Below are positions 26,701 through 38,203 of a stretch of DNA of 64,000 nucleotides, one piece after another. The translations under genes were made by a program, and so were the position numbers. Location of the stretch: assembly GCA_009823395.1 (NCBI GenBank), contig CM020501.1, positions 4,678,361 through 4,742,360 on the forward strand. The letters run 5' to 3'. Numbering within the stretch: position 1 is the stretch's first letter; each line of letters opens with the position of its first letter. This DNA comes from Thamnaconus septentrionalis. Its lineage: Eukaryota > Chordata > Actinopteri > Tetraodontiformes > Monacanthidae. The notes beneath the pieces were generated by a model. The model saw only the letters and a list, made by a program, of their open reading frames with translations, ran no database searches and was not told the origin of the DNA.

Positions 26701-29700
26701 GGCCCCTCTCGGCAGACGTCTGGTCGGTCCAGCCCGACTCACAGAAGAGGGTCCGCGACCTCGCGCATGTCATCTCCCTCGAGGGCAGTCCCGACTCACA
26801 GACGAGTGGACTCGTCGCATTCACAGAACAGCGACTTTGATGCGAGGAAAGAGGGTAGCAGAGAATCGAGGAGCCCGTCTCGAGCTTCAAACAAGCACAG
26901 TTTAGACTCAGAGAAACTCTACAGGAATCTGGAGTCCATCTCCCGCCGCGGATCCTCGGCCGCCCTCACCAACTCCTACAGGGGCTCGCAAGCGTCCCCC
27001 CAACACAGGACAGCGGTCAACAGCTCGGTCAACACCCGCTCCTGCAACAGTCGTGAACTCTCACCATCCAGGAACGGCTACAGTTCCCCCCAGCAGGACT
27101 TCTACCCCAGAGACACCAGGCTGAGTGCCTCTCTCAGCTCCTGGAGGGGGTCCTCTCACTCCGTGGTCAGCCGCCCACCCTCACATGGCTCGGCTGCGTC
27201 TCGGTGTGGCACCGAACCCCAGGCGCTTGGTTCGCTTTCATGTGTCCCAGTCACAGATCACAGCAGTACCGTCATCGGTGCCAGAAGCAGGAGCAATGTG
27301 AGAAGAGGCATGGAAGCCCTGCTGATGCCTGAACCCAAGAAGGTCACGGTGGAAACGGAGGAGGTAGTTTCTACGCTGCTATCTTTTATTCATCAAAGTA
27401 CACACACACACACACATACACACAGACACGCATGCACGTACGCACGCACATATAAATACACAATTTGATCTTGGATTTCATGGTTCATTGATTCTACAAC
27501 ATTTTCTTTCAGTGTGAAGTGTGAACACACCAAAAGAACACACAAGTCAATAAAATAAGTTTATCAACCAAAAAAGATTTTTTTGAAAAGCAAAGTGAAT
27601 CTGTTTATGTGTTCATCTTCATTTTGTTGCAAGAATCTATCCCAGCTGAGTTTCCAACTCATTTCATGTGCATGCCATTGGACTGTAAGAGAAGCTGGAT
27701 GAACCCTGGCTCTTCACATTCTTAGCATTTATTAAAATATCTCATAGCAACGACACAGTGGAAGACTTTTGTGTCAATGCTCTGTGTCAAATCATCATTT
27801 TTTGCAGATTTTACGGCAATCTTTCTTTTTTAAACAACCCTAAGGTGGGAATGACCATCGACGACTACATAGTTCTGGCTGATATCCCAAAGATCCTGCT
27901 GGAGTCAGAGGAAGAACTCCCTGGGCTGAGATGGAGGAACCAAAGCCCCAGTCCATGCAGAGGTCAAGAGGTCAGGACTCACAGGTTGGTGGAACAATGC
28001 AAGTACTGTATTTGCTGCTTTGCACTAGTACGAGTGTCTCTTGTGCAAAATTATGAGAGTTTCCTTGTTCCACTAAAGCCCAGTGAAATTGGAACAAATT
28101 AAGTCTGTGAAGATGTTTTTTTGATTTGACCACATGTAAGACAGAGGCATGGGAGACATGGGAATGAATTTGATCAGTGTGAGAAAGTTCAAAGCGGATG
28201 ATGGAGAATCATGTCTGTTTTCTATCTGCTTTCTGCAAAAGCATTTGTGTGCTTTGTCGTAGTTTTCAAGCTTCTTTTTCTTTAATCCTAATGCTTGCTC
28301 GCCAAGGTATTCTGACGAAGTGGACGCCTTCAGTTCGAAACTGGTGTCGGATGAGAGGGGGAGAGGCAGAGAGCGAGGCAGAGAACGAAGAGAGAAACGT
28401 AAAGACTCTGGCAATGGACTAGAGGACCCGAGACAATCGGCAACATCGCTTCATCCTCAGGTGTGAGTGCAAAGTGTGGACGGTGACAACAATGTTGAAC
28501 GCAGAGCTTTTACGTAATTATTAATTCTCTAACAGAGTTTGGGGGATCAAAGTGGAAGAAACAGATCATCAAACATGAAAGAGCGCCTGCAGACTCAGGT
28601 GAGCACACGACTGTGACTCTTTTGCTGCATAAAGCATGTGAGTGCCCGATGGGGGAGTAAAATTCTCCAAAAAAAAAAACTTAACTGAGTTAGCACTTTT
28701 ATTTTGTAGAACAGCACTGCCTTGTGATTTTTCACGCTGATTTTTTAGCTGCTATTATGGTTCAAGCCTCTTTATTCAGCAGTTTCAGCAGTTGTCTGGG
28801 AATCCAGTCAATCACATGCAAGCGTGCAAATGTAGCAGTAGGCCAGAAAACATTTCACTGCATTTCTAATGTGAATGGATCACATCCACATCTTGTGTGT
28901 ACTCATTTCCACATTTTGTGTGTACTCACTCTTCTCTTTCTCTCCATGCTCGAAACATTGTTGGCTCGTGGTAAGTAACTTTGTGTTGTGCGTTGCCATA
29001 TTTTGACAACCTACCAGTTGTTTTAGTTTTTCCATTAGCCATATCTAACAGTGAGCACGGGGGTGGCGGGGGGATTCTGACTGCTTTTGATGTCTCAAGC
29101 CTATTTTGTAGTCACTTCCCTTTTTTTAATACTTTGCACGCTCAGCAGTAATCGAGTTATACTACAAAGATGTGTGTCTGCTCCTCGCGGTTTCCATTTC
29201 CTGCAGTTTGACAAACGATGCCAAAGGAAAAAGTTCAAATAAATAAAAAGAGCTTACTATTAATTATTTGATTGCAGGTGGTGTAACCCATAGGGGTGGA
29301 TGTCCAAACTAGATGAACTTGGCAAGGTAAATGGAGTTTTTAAAAAACACTCAGGTACATTTTCATATTATCAGAGACAAGAAATTAATCAAATGATCTT
29401 GCTTGCTGTGTTTCTGTCCAGTGGACCAAACACTGGTTTGTTCTGTGTGATACTTCGCTGAGGTACTACAGAGACTCTGAGGCCAAGGAGGTAAGGCTTG
29501 ACATAAAATATGGAACAGATTTTGAGGTAAATAGGAAAGTAGGTGTATGTATCCACTGTTTCTGCAATATACTGCATTATTGTTATTGAATGTTTGTTTG
29601 TCTGTAATGACTCAACCTGATTTTTTTTCTTTAACAATTTAATTTTCCATTGTTAGTGTGTGAGTGAAATCTTATTTTGAAAATAAAGTCATTTTTGATG

Positions 29701-29878
29701 TGGTGCAGTCAGATGACCTGGAAGGAGAGATCGACATGGCTTCCTGTGTTGATGTGTCCGACTGTTATGTGGAGAAGAACTATGGACTCCAAATACATGT
29801 ATGCGCTTATTGTCCTGCTGACTGTGACGTATTGATGAACATATTGATAACGTCATACTTGTTTCCTGTTTAACTCTG

Positions 29879-29971
<93 letters not shown>

Positions 29972-32900
29972 TGTTGGCCCTGGCTTTTGATCTCCTTCAG
30001 ACAAAGGGAGTAGTGTTCACTCTCTCTGCTACGACCTCTAGAATACAGCGGAACTGGGTTAAGTTACTGAAGCAGGCCATCCAGAACAACACGCAGTGAG
30101 TCTCTTCCTCTGCTAGGAGACAGTGCAGGAAAAAAATCAAAGATGATGACATTAAAGTCAGATACAAAAGTGTTCCATGTAAAGCGATGATGATGTGTGA
30201 TTAATATATGCGGCATTGTCTAATTTCTTGTATTGTTTTTTTCTTGATGTCTTACTCATTTAAAAGCTACTAGCTTTAGAACCTGCAGCTTGATTTATAA
30301 CAATATATGTTTTACTTATCTATTATGGATCTTCTTTTATTAAAAGCATGATACTGGAGAAATTAATGTGCGAAAGAACACCTGAAGTTATACTTGTATT
30401 TAAATTAGCTGTTATCCTTTTCCTAAAACTTCAAAACTGTCAAAACATGCTTGTCAAGAACAGAATTAATATGAATTCAATTCATTGTCACTGTAGTTTA
30501 AAAAACAATGGCCCTGCTGTGCCTTGTCTAAAGCTTTCAGTCACATTTCATCATTTGCCCTCTTTAATCAGGTTTAATAATAATCACACACTAAATAATG
30601 TATAAAGTTCAAAAGAACACATACCCACTACTGATACTTCCTGGTACTCATAAGAAGGATGCAATGAAACCCTCAATCTGCCTGAAAATTCTTGAGCACT
30701 ATGAAAAAATGCAGGTGATGTGATTGGGTGGTCTGCCTGCACTAAACCCACTCTTATCATCTTTCCTCTGATGTGTAACACTACCCACCTGACGCTGACC
30801 TCAGCCAATCAGACAGCAGCAGCGAGAAAGAGAACCCCCTCTCACCTCGACCGTCCCCATGCCAACCACCTGCTCTGCTCACCTGCGAGAGCTCTGGCTA
30901 TGAACGAGCCACAGCCGCAAACTCACAGCAGGCCAACCGGCACCAACAAACTGCAGACCGGGACCCAAATGAAGACTCGTCTCCACCCAGTCAGAGAGAG
31001 GTAGGGGAGGGCTGGGGCCGCGAGCAGGCAAAGAGGTTGGAGGAGAGGAACAAGTGGTTTGAGGAGGGGGTCCACCTGAATGAGATGGGCACCAGGTGGG
31101 ACTCCATGGAGCTGAAAGCGGGCAGCGTGCCTGTCCCTGTTTTTGACACCATGGATGCAGAAGTTAGCAAGAAGTGGGCACAGTTTGAGAATCTGCCTTT
31201 CAGGGACATGAGCGCACAATCTCTCATTGGAGTGGAGGCTTATCTGTCAAGTAGCAGCCATGCATCACAGACTGTCGTTGACTCCCAGATGTATCATTCA
31301 AGCCCCGAAGAGGCCAAACTGCCTGTCGCTGCATCAGGAACCGATATATCAAGTTCAGCGCTGCCTTCACCATCTATGAATGAAGCCAAAGCCACAAAAA
31401 TAAACACAACAGAAGTGCTGCAAAGGGAGGTAAGACACAATATGCAGCCTACATTTGAATAAAAAAATACAAATGAAATGCAATAACCGCTCCAATCTTC
31501 TATAGGCCCTCTCTCTTCGCAAGCAGGTGGAGAGCATCAAGATGGAACGGGCATGCATCGGGATGCAATTAGAAAGCCCATGTGGTCCCAGGGCCCCCTG
31601 CAGGGCCAGACTGGAAGCCATGGAGGTGGCCCATCAGAAAGAGCTGCAAGAGTTACAAGAGAAACATGCGAGGGAGTTGAGGGAGTTGGAGGAGCAGAAA
31701 GACAGGCTGCTGCATGAGGAGATCCAGACAGCTGCCAAAGGTAAAGCAGAGGTCACGCTGTAGCAAAGAATCAGTCTTCAAAAATCACTGTTCTTCATGA
31801 AATGATCTCTTCAGTTGTTGTCATTGCTCCTAAGATAAAGGCATGACATGGCCACTCTGAATAACTAATTGACTGTCAATCGAAGCTATTGAGGCACTGA
31901 GAGCAGCTCACAGGGAGGAGCTGGAGAGGGCCAAGAGGTTCGGCGGTGGAGCTGCACACACGTACGAGCCGCACAGAAGCCTCATGTAAGTGCATCACAG
32001 TGTCTCTGCGATCTCTCGCTGCAGGCTTACGAAGTTCTGCACTCGACTGTGACCTCCCCTCCACCTTCCCATGATGCCGCACTGTGATTTACTCCATAAC
32101 TCCTGTTTCCACTCGTCAGGCCTGGGGCGAACACCTCGCACAGTCACTTGGATGAGCTGTCGGAGCACTACTCCCAGAAGTGCCTTCAGCTGAGCCGCGC
32201 CGAGCAGAGTGGCAAAGGCCGCGAGACAGAGCTCAGTCACAAGGAGAAAGAGTTGGAGCAGCTCAGGAGGGAGAATCAGGTCTAGACATGTGCACATTAC
32301 AAAGGCTTTTATTCAGTGACGCACCATGGAATACAACATTTAAAAGACATGATTTCCACTGGAGCTGTGTCTAGATTTACATAGTTTCATTAGTATTTTT
32401 TGAAAGCAGCATACTTAATGTGTGACACACAAATTTTGAGATCCATAGTGTACCACCTCACCCACTGCTATATTACACATACCAGAAGCAGCAACAGCTG
32501 GTGACTGATTATTAGGTTTACCATGAAGGCTGCAAGTTCTTTAACGAGTGAGAGAATAATAAGTTTAACTCGAACACTTACACCAGGACGGCATTTTCGC
32601 AATATCACCAATATGCCATTGAGAGTGCAAAGAGTCACTGTGCTGATAGGACTCATTTGCATATTTACAGAGTTGGTGCAAATGCATTATACAAACTTGT
32701 GCAATGAAAAGGATAAGCATTTAGTACTGAGTATGCAAAAGCGCAAAAACATTGTCAAAAAAAATACTTGCAGGAACTGAAAACTAAACTGGCAGAGGAA
32801 GTCAGTCGCATGAGATTCTTCATCACAGGCCAGAGGTCAGACGTAACTCTCGGATCCACTGCTTCAGAGATAGAGGTATGACTTCAATGGTGTTTATTTG

Positions 32901-33405
32901 TGAGCATGAACAAACATCAACACTGAATTTGTTTTAACGTAGGTGGCACTTTGGGATCCATCCCAGCACAGTTTGTTTTATAGCATGAGATATTTTAATT
33001 TGAAGGTTAATTGCTGAAATTATCGTCATCACTGGGGAGCAACTGAGCACTTTCTGATGCATGCTGAGGGATTTTGAGCCCACTTTTACAAAACAGATTG
33101 ATTAAAGCACTTTCACTGTTTTGTCTCGCGTCTCCACTAATGGGTCCCTTTTGCTCTCTTGTCCTATATTTAATCATTTCTGGTGGCCTCATGTGTGCTT
33201 CAAGTTAGTTTCACCCTAGACTGGCAAACACTGCCATCTAGTGTGTGAAGATATGTGTGGATTAGAACGCCAATTCAGTGGTTTTGGGTTGGTAGGGATT
33301 TCCTGTATGGGCACTGCTCTCACATGACAAAAGAATGGTGGAATTATACTTCATGTTTCATACAGTAATCACAATTGTAATATATGTGACTCATCGTGAC
33401 TGCAC

Positions 33406-33453
<48 letters not shown>

Positions 33454-34261
33454 TGAGTGTGTGTGGTCCACTTACATTCTACTCTATAGCACAATGTTTA
33501 TTCACAGCTGTAGTGAGTGGCGTATTTGTCCCTGATGAATGTTTTACATAATAAAAGTATTTCTTTATTGTACTTTTTTGTAGTTGTTTTACTGTGTAGC
33601 TAACATTTAAATTAGCTTGGCTTTAATTATTCACAGTAAGGTTAATTAGAAGTAAATTGTACATCAATGTAAAATCAATGTCAAGGTAATTTGTTATAAA
33701 ATAACAATTATTTATTTTGTAGGACAGTTTATAGTAGCTATTTAGAGTTGGCAAATGTAGTGGAATATGCTGTATGTTATACCAATATTTTCCACAGCGA
33801 TTTCAAGACATAATATTTTGCCTTTCAGACATTACTGAAGGCAAGAGAAAATGAGGTGCAGTCACTCAAGAAAGAAATCAGCTGTCTCCAGAATGAAGTC
33901 CAGTCCCTCACCAAGGTATGTTGTATTTTAATGATGTGACCTCCTAGGACGTAACAAAAAATACAAATATGAGTAGATATGTTGTTTTAATTAGTAAGTG
34001 CTGTGTAACCTATCTATATTTTGAACCTTTGTCTAGGAGAGGGAAGCTGCTTTTGAGCGTTATAAGGAGGCCTACACAGAACTGAATGACGTGAAGTGCC
34101 GTGGCCAGTTGGAGAGGAGCTCCCTTAAAGAGCACCTCAGGCTGACTGAAGCAGTCTTGCAGGAGAGAGACATGGAGACCTACTCAAAGAGAGCAGAGGT
34201 CGCATTCTTATCAAGAAACAACAACAACAACAACAACAACAACAGCGTTTTGATGGATTAA
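23786..34261 (+). CDS. triobp: TRIO and F-actin-binding protein, long form (triobp)
   Basis: Eighteen coding exons: 23786-23935, 25279-25433, 25536-25696, 26255-27363, 27845-27984, 28307-28460, 28536-28598, 29294-29326, 29422-29490, 29709-29798, 30001-30095, 30805-31429, 31506-31740, 31886-31985, 32120-32279, 32774-32875, 33829-33915, 34037-34261. They sum to 3753 nt, 1250 residues, with phases matching throughout. Domains: N-terminal CRKFQANTFDPSRCGSC module like that at the start of MPRIP and long TRIOBP; a Ser/Arg/Pro-rich, disordered exon (about 156-525) in the place of the mammalian actin-bundling repeats; a YIVLADIPK motif; PH domain about 645-740 (GWMSKLDELGKW, KHWFVLCDTSLRYYRDS, RNWVKLLKQ); a linker with WFEEG and KKWAQFENLP; then coiled coil from about 949. 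By family it organises F-actin, bundling it in stereocilia rootlets, and regulates TRIO. Exon 2 could start 3 nt later. The C-terminus runs into nine Asn codons. The family call is firm; exon 2 and the last exon end are the least certain parts. Confidence 0.9.
24820..24895 (+). promoter_or_regulatory. triobp: Possible alternative first exon of triobp
   Basis: Inside intron 1 a purine-rich stretch ends AAGAAGTCACG followed by a strong donor GTGAGTG at 24893. It contains no start codon in a useful frame. It could be a 5' UTR exon from an internal promoter or just a chance donor. Shorter TRIOBP transcripts from internal promoters are known in mammals. Confidence 0.2.
25720..26187 (+). mobile_element. 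TTAA-flanked MITE carrying a nested LINE, in triobp intron 3
   Basis: The left end TTAAAGGTCAAGTGTGTAAT and the inverted right end (TTAAAGGTCCAGTGTGTAAA on the minus strand) form near-perfect terminal inverted repeats of about 26 bp that begin and end in TTAA. This suggests a non-autonomous DNA transposon with TTAA target preference; the superfamily is inferred. There is no transposase frame. An L2-like fragment interrupts it at 25955-26094. The element fills most of the 558-bp intron. Confidence 0.7.
25955..26094 (+). mobile_element. L2-like LINE 3' end nested in the MITE
   Basis: The sequence follows the fish L2 3' end: GGCGACTTGTCCAGGGTGTA, then GGGATAGGCTCCAGCAG, then GAATAAGCGGG and a GAATGAATGAATG tail. 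A 7-bp direct repeat ACACTTT at 25948-25954 and 26095-26101 is the likely target-site duplication. It is truncated at its 5' end and has no coding capacity. Confidence 0.75.
29880..29971 (+). repeat. Compound (CT)n(GT)n microsatellite before a triobp PH exon
   Basis: About 31 uninterrupted CT units are followed by about 14 GT units ending at 29971, 29 nt upstream of exon 11 (starts 30001), which encodes the last PH-domain strand and helix. In RNA this gives a very long polypyrimidine run followed by (UG)14. Confidence 0.95.
33409..33451 (+). repeat. (GT)n microsatellite in triobp intron 16
   Basis: A pure GT run of about 21 units lies well inside the intron between exons 16 and 17. Confidence 0.95.
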
Positions 34262-35527
34262 CCAAAAAAGAAAGAAAATGCTATTACGTGACAAAAACAC
34301 GTGTCATGATAACTTGGCTACAACTGAGAAGACACTGCATAACACTTGTGACAGCGCTTATAAACTCCGGCTCATAAACTGAAGATTAAAACGCAACAAC
34401 AGTTTAATCATTGTGCATCGACTCTGTTTATTGAGTGACAGACACAAACATGCAAACAAGAGTGAAGGCCAAACCAGTAGTTTTGAACCCCACAGGATAT
34501 GAGATTTTAAAAGGCAAATTTTGAAAAAACAAAATAAACAGCAGAGGAGGGAGAAGATGGGAGGAGGTAATGTATTTGGAATTCAATGTGCACCATCTTC
34601 GTCATCTTCCTTGCCATGGCTGGTATGCACCCTGTAGAGGTAAATCCAAAGATTCTATTAGAGAAACTGTGACATTATTAAGACGTTAAAGAGGATAAGT
34701 TGATTAAAAGTCTGAGTTTCTCGCTAACTGAGATGGATCTCACTTAACCTGACAGCATCAGAGAAATGGTTTGTGGAAAGTGATGCTGGGAACAATGTCT
34801 TTCATTAACACTTCTTTAGATACAACACCATCTCATCTTACTGAGCTGTGCATCAAACTTCAGTGTGAGGAATACCACCAGGAGTGGTCTGTTATTTAAA
34901 AAGCACAAGTTACTGTATGAGCAGCATTCTAAGGCAGCTCTTATTCAGCTGGGGATGAAGCTGTAATCCTCTTTGATATTGGATATTACAACTGTTGTTC
35001 AAAGAAAGATTAATATAACATTTGAACCGACCAAAGATCAAGTAACTTTCAGAAGGGGTGTAAAGTTTCAATGCAAAACAAGAACCACAATAAAGTTTTG
35101 ATATAAAACTACCAACATAAATGTATTTTCAGAGAAAGTACAATTAGAGTTTATACAAAAATTATCTGCTGGCAAAACCGTTTTCATCTGCAAAAAGCTT
35201 GTTTTTAATAATATTGACAGTCTTCATATCACTAATTTTGCTTTTATATTGACTTATTAATGTGCTCATTTTGTGCATCAAATTAGTCAAATGACTAGAC
35301 TCCTGTTAATGGTAACACAAACAGAAAACTTGGGTAAGTCCAGAACATTTCACAGTATGCCCTTCATATTTTCATTGCATTTGTATTCTTTGCTTTGCTT
35401 TGACCGGTAGCAGAAATATTGCATATACATGGATAAAATGTAATGTTAAGTCTAAAGAATTGGTTGTTAAAATGACAAGTAAGATGAGGCTGAAGAACAT
35501 TTTACCAAATATTTTTATGAAGATAGC
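34262..35527 (-). other. Tail-to-tail region between triobp and smdt1
   Basis: triobp (plus) and smdt1 (minus) converge here. A minus-strand AATAAA at 34432-34427 suggests that a minus-strand transcript ends near 34.41 kb; this would make the smdt1 3' UTR about 1.1 kb, or it could belong to an extra terminal exon near 34.6 kb (see findings). No clear triobp polyadenylation signal directly follows its stop codon. Confidence 0.45.
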
Positions 35528-36674
35528 TCAGTCATCGTCGTCGTCATCTTCAGGGACAAAGATGTCATGCTCTTCTAAAAGAGCAGCAAAGTTCTTGCTG
35601 ATGAGAGTTCCAACATACAGGAAGGGGACCACCACTACTGTCATGCGGATTAGGCCAAATGGGGTCTGGAAGACAACAATCACAATAAGAACAATCACTG
35701 ACATTGAAAATGGAAGGAAAGTAAAGGAGAGGAACACCAGAACACAAGAAAATTGAGTAATTTCTTTTACAGACTCACATATTGATAGGTAATTGTGTAA
35801 GGTTACATGATCAACCAAATAGCATTTTAAAAACAACTAAACTACACGTATAGTTGTCAACTGAATGCCACCAACAACTGCAGATGTAACCTCAATAGAT
35901 TTAATCTTTAAATGAAAGATGTATCTCTGTTCAGTGTGGTGATTACAAATTAGTTTAATGTCACTGGTCACAGCATTACAACGAGGCATGCTTTACATTT
36001 TCTCAAATTCGGGGAAAAAAATCTCCTTCTTGAGTTATTTTGTGAATGTTCCTAATGTAAGGGTGGCATGAGACCAGTGTACAACATACTGTATATGATA
36101 TAAGAAAAGGTGGAACGGACTCCGTATGAAATCAGTATCCTTGACCTTTCTTGCGATGATAACAGTGCAGTGTAAAATTAAACGCTGGATTGAATCATCT
36201 GCCAAACGGCTAAAACCAAACGAATCATCAGGACCACATCTTCAGGATCTATCGGTGAATTAATTATGTGGATTTTGAACGGGAACATTTTCTTAAACCC
36301 AGGGAAGAAGGCTTGATAAGCTACTTCCTGAAAGTGTTCAATAGCTAAGTAAACACGCATTTATTGGCTCGTTTGATGAGAATAGCAGGTTTCCTGCGAG
36401 TCTATTGGCCACAGACGCTGTCAAGCCTCGCCCGTGACGCCTCCGGGTTTTTCTTGTCGGGTTTTTTTTCATTCGGTAGTACACGTAGAGAAATCACACA
36501 AAAAAAACTCACTTTATCCGGTTTTGGCATAATTGCCCCAGACGACGTCGACACTGCGGTCCTGCTTTGAGTCAGCCTGGATATGTTCGATGATTTCGAG
36601 CCGCTGTTGCGACTCAGTAGCCCCATGTTCTTCGGGGAGAGTCGTAGAGATAGCCGCAGTAAACTCGTCGCCAT
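35528..36674 (-). CDS. smdt1: EMRE, essential regulator of the mitochondrial Ca2+ uniporter (smdt1)
   Basis: Two coding exons, 36674-36513 and 35665-35528, join in phase 0 at PKPDK / TPFGLIR to give 99 residues (human 107). The N-terminal half is basic and Ser-rich with no early acidic residue, typical of a mitochondrial presequence. Then come the PKP motif that contacts MCU, one membrane segment (MTVVVVPFLYVGTLIS), a nearly invariant NFAALLEEHDIFVPE stretch and a tail of six Asp residues. By family EMRE sits in the inner mitochondrial membrane and links the MCU pore to MICU1/MICU2. The donor GTGAGT follows AAA at 36513 and the acceptor is TTGTCTTCCAG. The short-frame continuation past the donor is not coding. 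Confidence 0.95.
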
Positions 36675-38203
36675 CTTTTCCTGTGTTTTTGAGGGGCAGG
36701 TCCAAGAAGACGTCCTTTGGGGTGGAACCGGACCTCAAGTTGATGCGTCATCTCACTGGATCTAAGGCTTATTATTGTATAACGATGCTCAACCGGTTTT
36801 TACTGAAGATTGCAAATTGAAGGAGTGTAATTTTTGTTGCAAATAAATAGTAAGATATGTTTTGAAGACACAAGGTAGCAAATTATATTTATTTAATTTC
36901 AGATAAGGTTAAGTTGACTACAGTGACGCTATTTTAGTAAACATACAATCCAATGTGTGAAAGCCACTGGTTCAGAAATTACCAATGCCCAGCTACCAGT
37001 ATATGTTGTAATATAAAAAGAGCAGTTCCTATTATTATTATTATTATTATTATTGTGATTCACTCAGTTACCAGATGGGTACTGTTTTTCTAAAGATTGA
37101 GACAGAATTTAAAACCTGCTTGCTGTGGAAGTCGCTGCTTGTGTGAATGGAGGGGTCAGCACGAACCCAGGTTATAACCTTGGTTCATCTACAAATGATT
37201 CAGTTTAAGGTTATCCATAGATTACATCAAAAAGGGTCCATCCACTGCTTTATCAAGGTTAGGTTGAGGGAACACTAGCCGAAGCAAAGAAGAAGGCTTT
37301 CTTCTCCTCGGCCACTATATGGTACCCAGTTGGTGTTGGTACTGTGAGTACTGTTTGATTGTACAGTACTTGTTTGGCACGTCGGAAGTTTCTTTTGCCC
37401 TTTGAGATGTTGTACTGTACGCTGTTTTTGGCAAAAAGAAACATTACGAAGGAATCAAAGACTACCTGTGAAAGGGCAAAGGCAGAGTTCAGCCTGGACA
37501 AGTCAGCTAGATAGATAGATAGATAGATGGATAGATGGATAGAGATTCTTTTAACTTATAATTAATTTTAATAAATATCATTTATTTATTCCTGCATGTA
37601 CTGTATGCACACTTCCTTGCAGAGCCACCAGTGGTGACGGCGCGAATTGCAGCTCTTCCCTCGAGGCGGCAGCACGGGAGCGCGCCACACGCTGACGCGC
37701 AAAGGGGAAGTGGGGGAAACGGAAGAGAGAGAGAGCAGACGTTAAATAAACTTAGCAACTTGGAGTTTGCGAACCTGCTTGTTGTGTAACGAGTGAATCG
37801 GTTACTTATTTCCATTTGAATTGTTCACGCAATTAAACGGCCCATTCTGCATTAAGCGGCCGCCCGTTTATCTAAACCACGCGATACGGCCCAGGGACGA
37901 GGGCAGTTTTCAAACAAGACGCTGCACTTCCTCAACTGGCCCCGAAGTCACCCGCCCGTCGTGGCAAATTTCTCATTGCAAAACAAAGTGTGATTACAGC
38001 GCAGTCGGCTATTCAACATTGGAAGCAGAACCAAGACAGCCGCGGAACTCGAGCTTCTTTTGCTGGCCCTGGAGGGTGAAGTTTTTGGTTGCGGTGGAGG
38101 AGCCCAGCGAGGGAGGCCTTGCAGTGGAGGAGGCTGCATGTGTGCGAAGTAGCTCAACCAGGAGGAGTGACTCACACAACGTTCACTCAACACCCGCAAA
38201 AAC
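36675..38203. promoter_or_regulatory. Head-to-head upstream region of smdt1 and luc7l-like gene
   Basis: smdt1 (minus) and the LUC7-like gene (plus) are divergent, about 1.5 kb apart between start codons. The luc7l side (37.62-38.45 kb) is CpG-rich and looks like a CpG-type promoter. The middle holds an (ATT)n run (37030-37054), a GATA/GATG tetranucleotide run (about 37508-37542) and an imperfect palindrome at 37164-37185. No TATA box is obvious. A shared bidirectional promoter is unlikely at this distance. Confidence 0.5.
37030..37542. repeat. ATT and GATA/GATG microsatellites
   Basis: (ATT)8 at 37030-37054 and a TAGA/TGGA tetranucleotide run at about 37508-37542, both in the smdt1-luc7l spacer. 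Confidence 0.9.

Noticed and set aside
26282..26905. 207-residue plus-strand frame overlapping triobp exon 4
   Set aside because: It is the alternative frame of the GC-rich Ser/Arg-coding exon.
28940..28971. Possible alternative first exon of triobp (ATG CTC GAA ACA TTG) with GTAAGT donor
   Set aside because: It would end in phase 1, but the next exon (29294) needs phase 0.
36178..36360. 60-residue minus-strand frame with a hydrophobic end in smdt1 intron 1
   Set aside because: It has no recognised family and no supporting splice partners; its position inside an intron makes chance more likely.
36402..36512. Continuation of the smdt1 first-exon frame past PKPDK
   Set aside because: A GTGAGT donor follows AAA at 36513 and the conserved EMRE second half is found in frame in the next exon.
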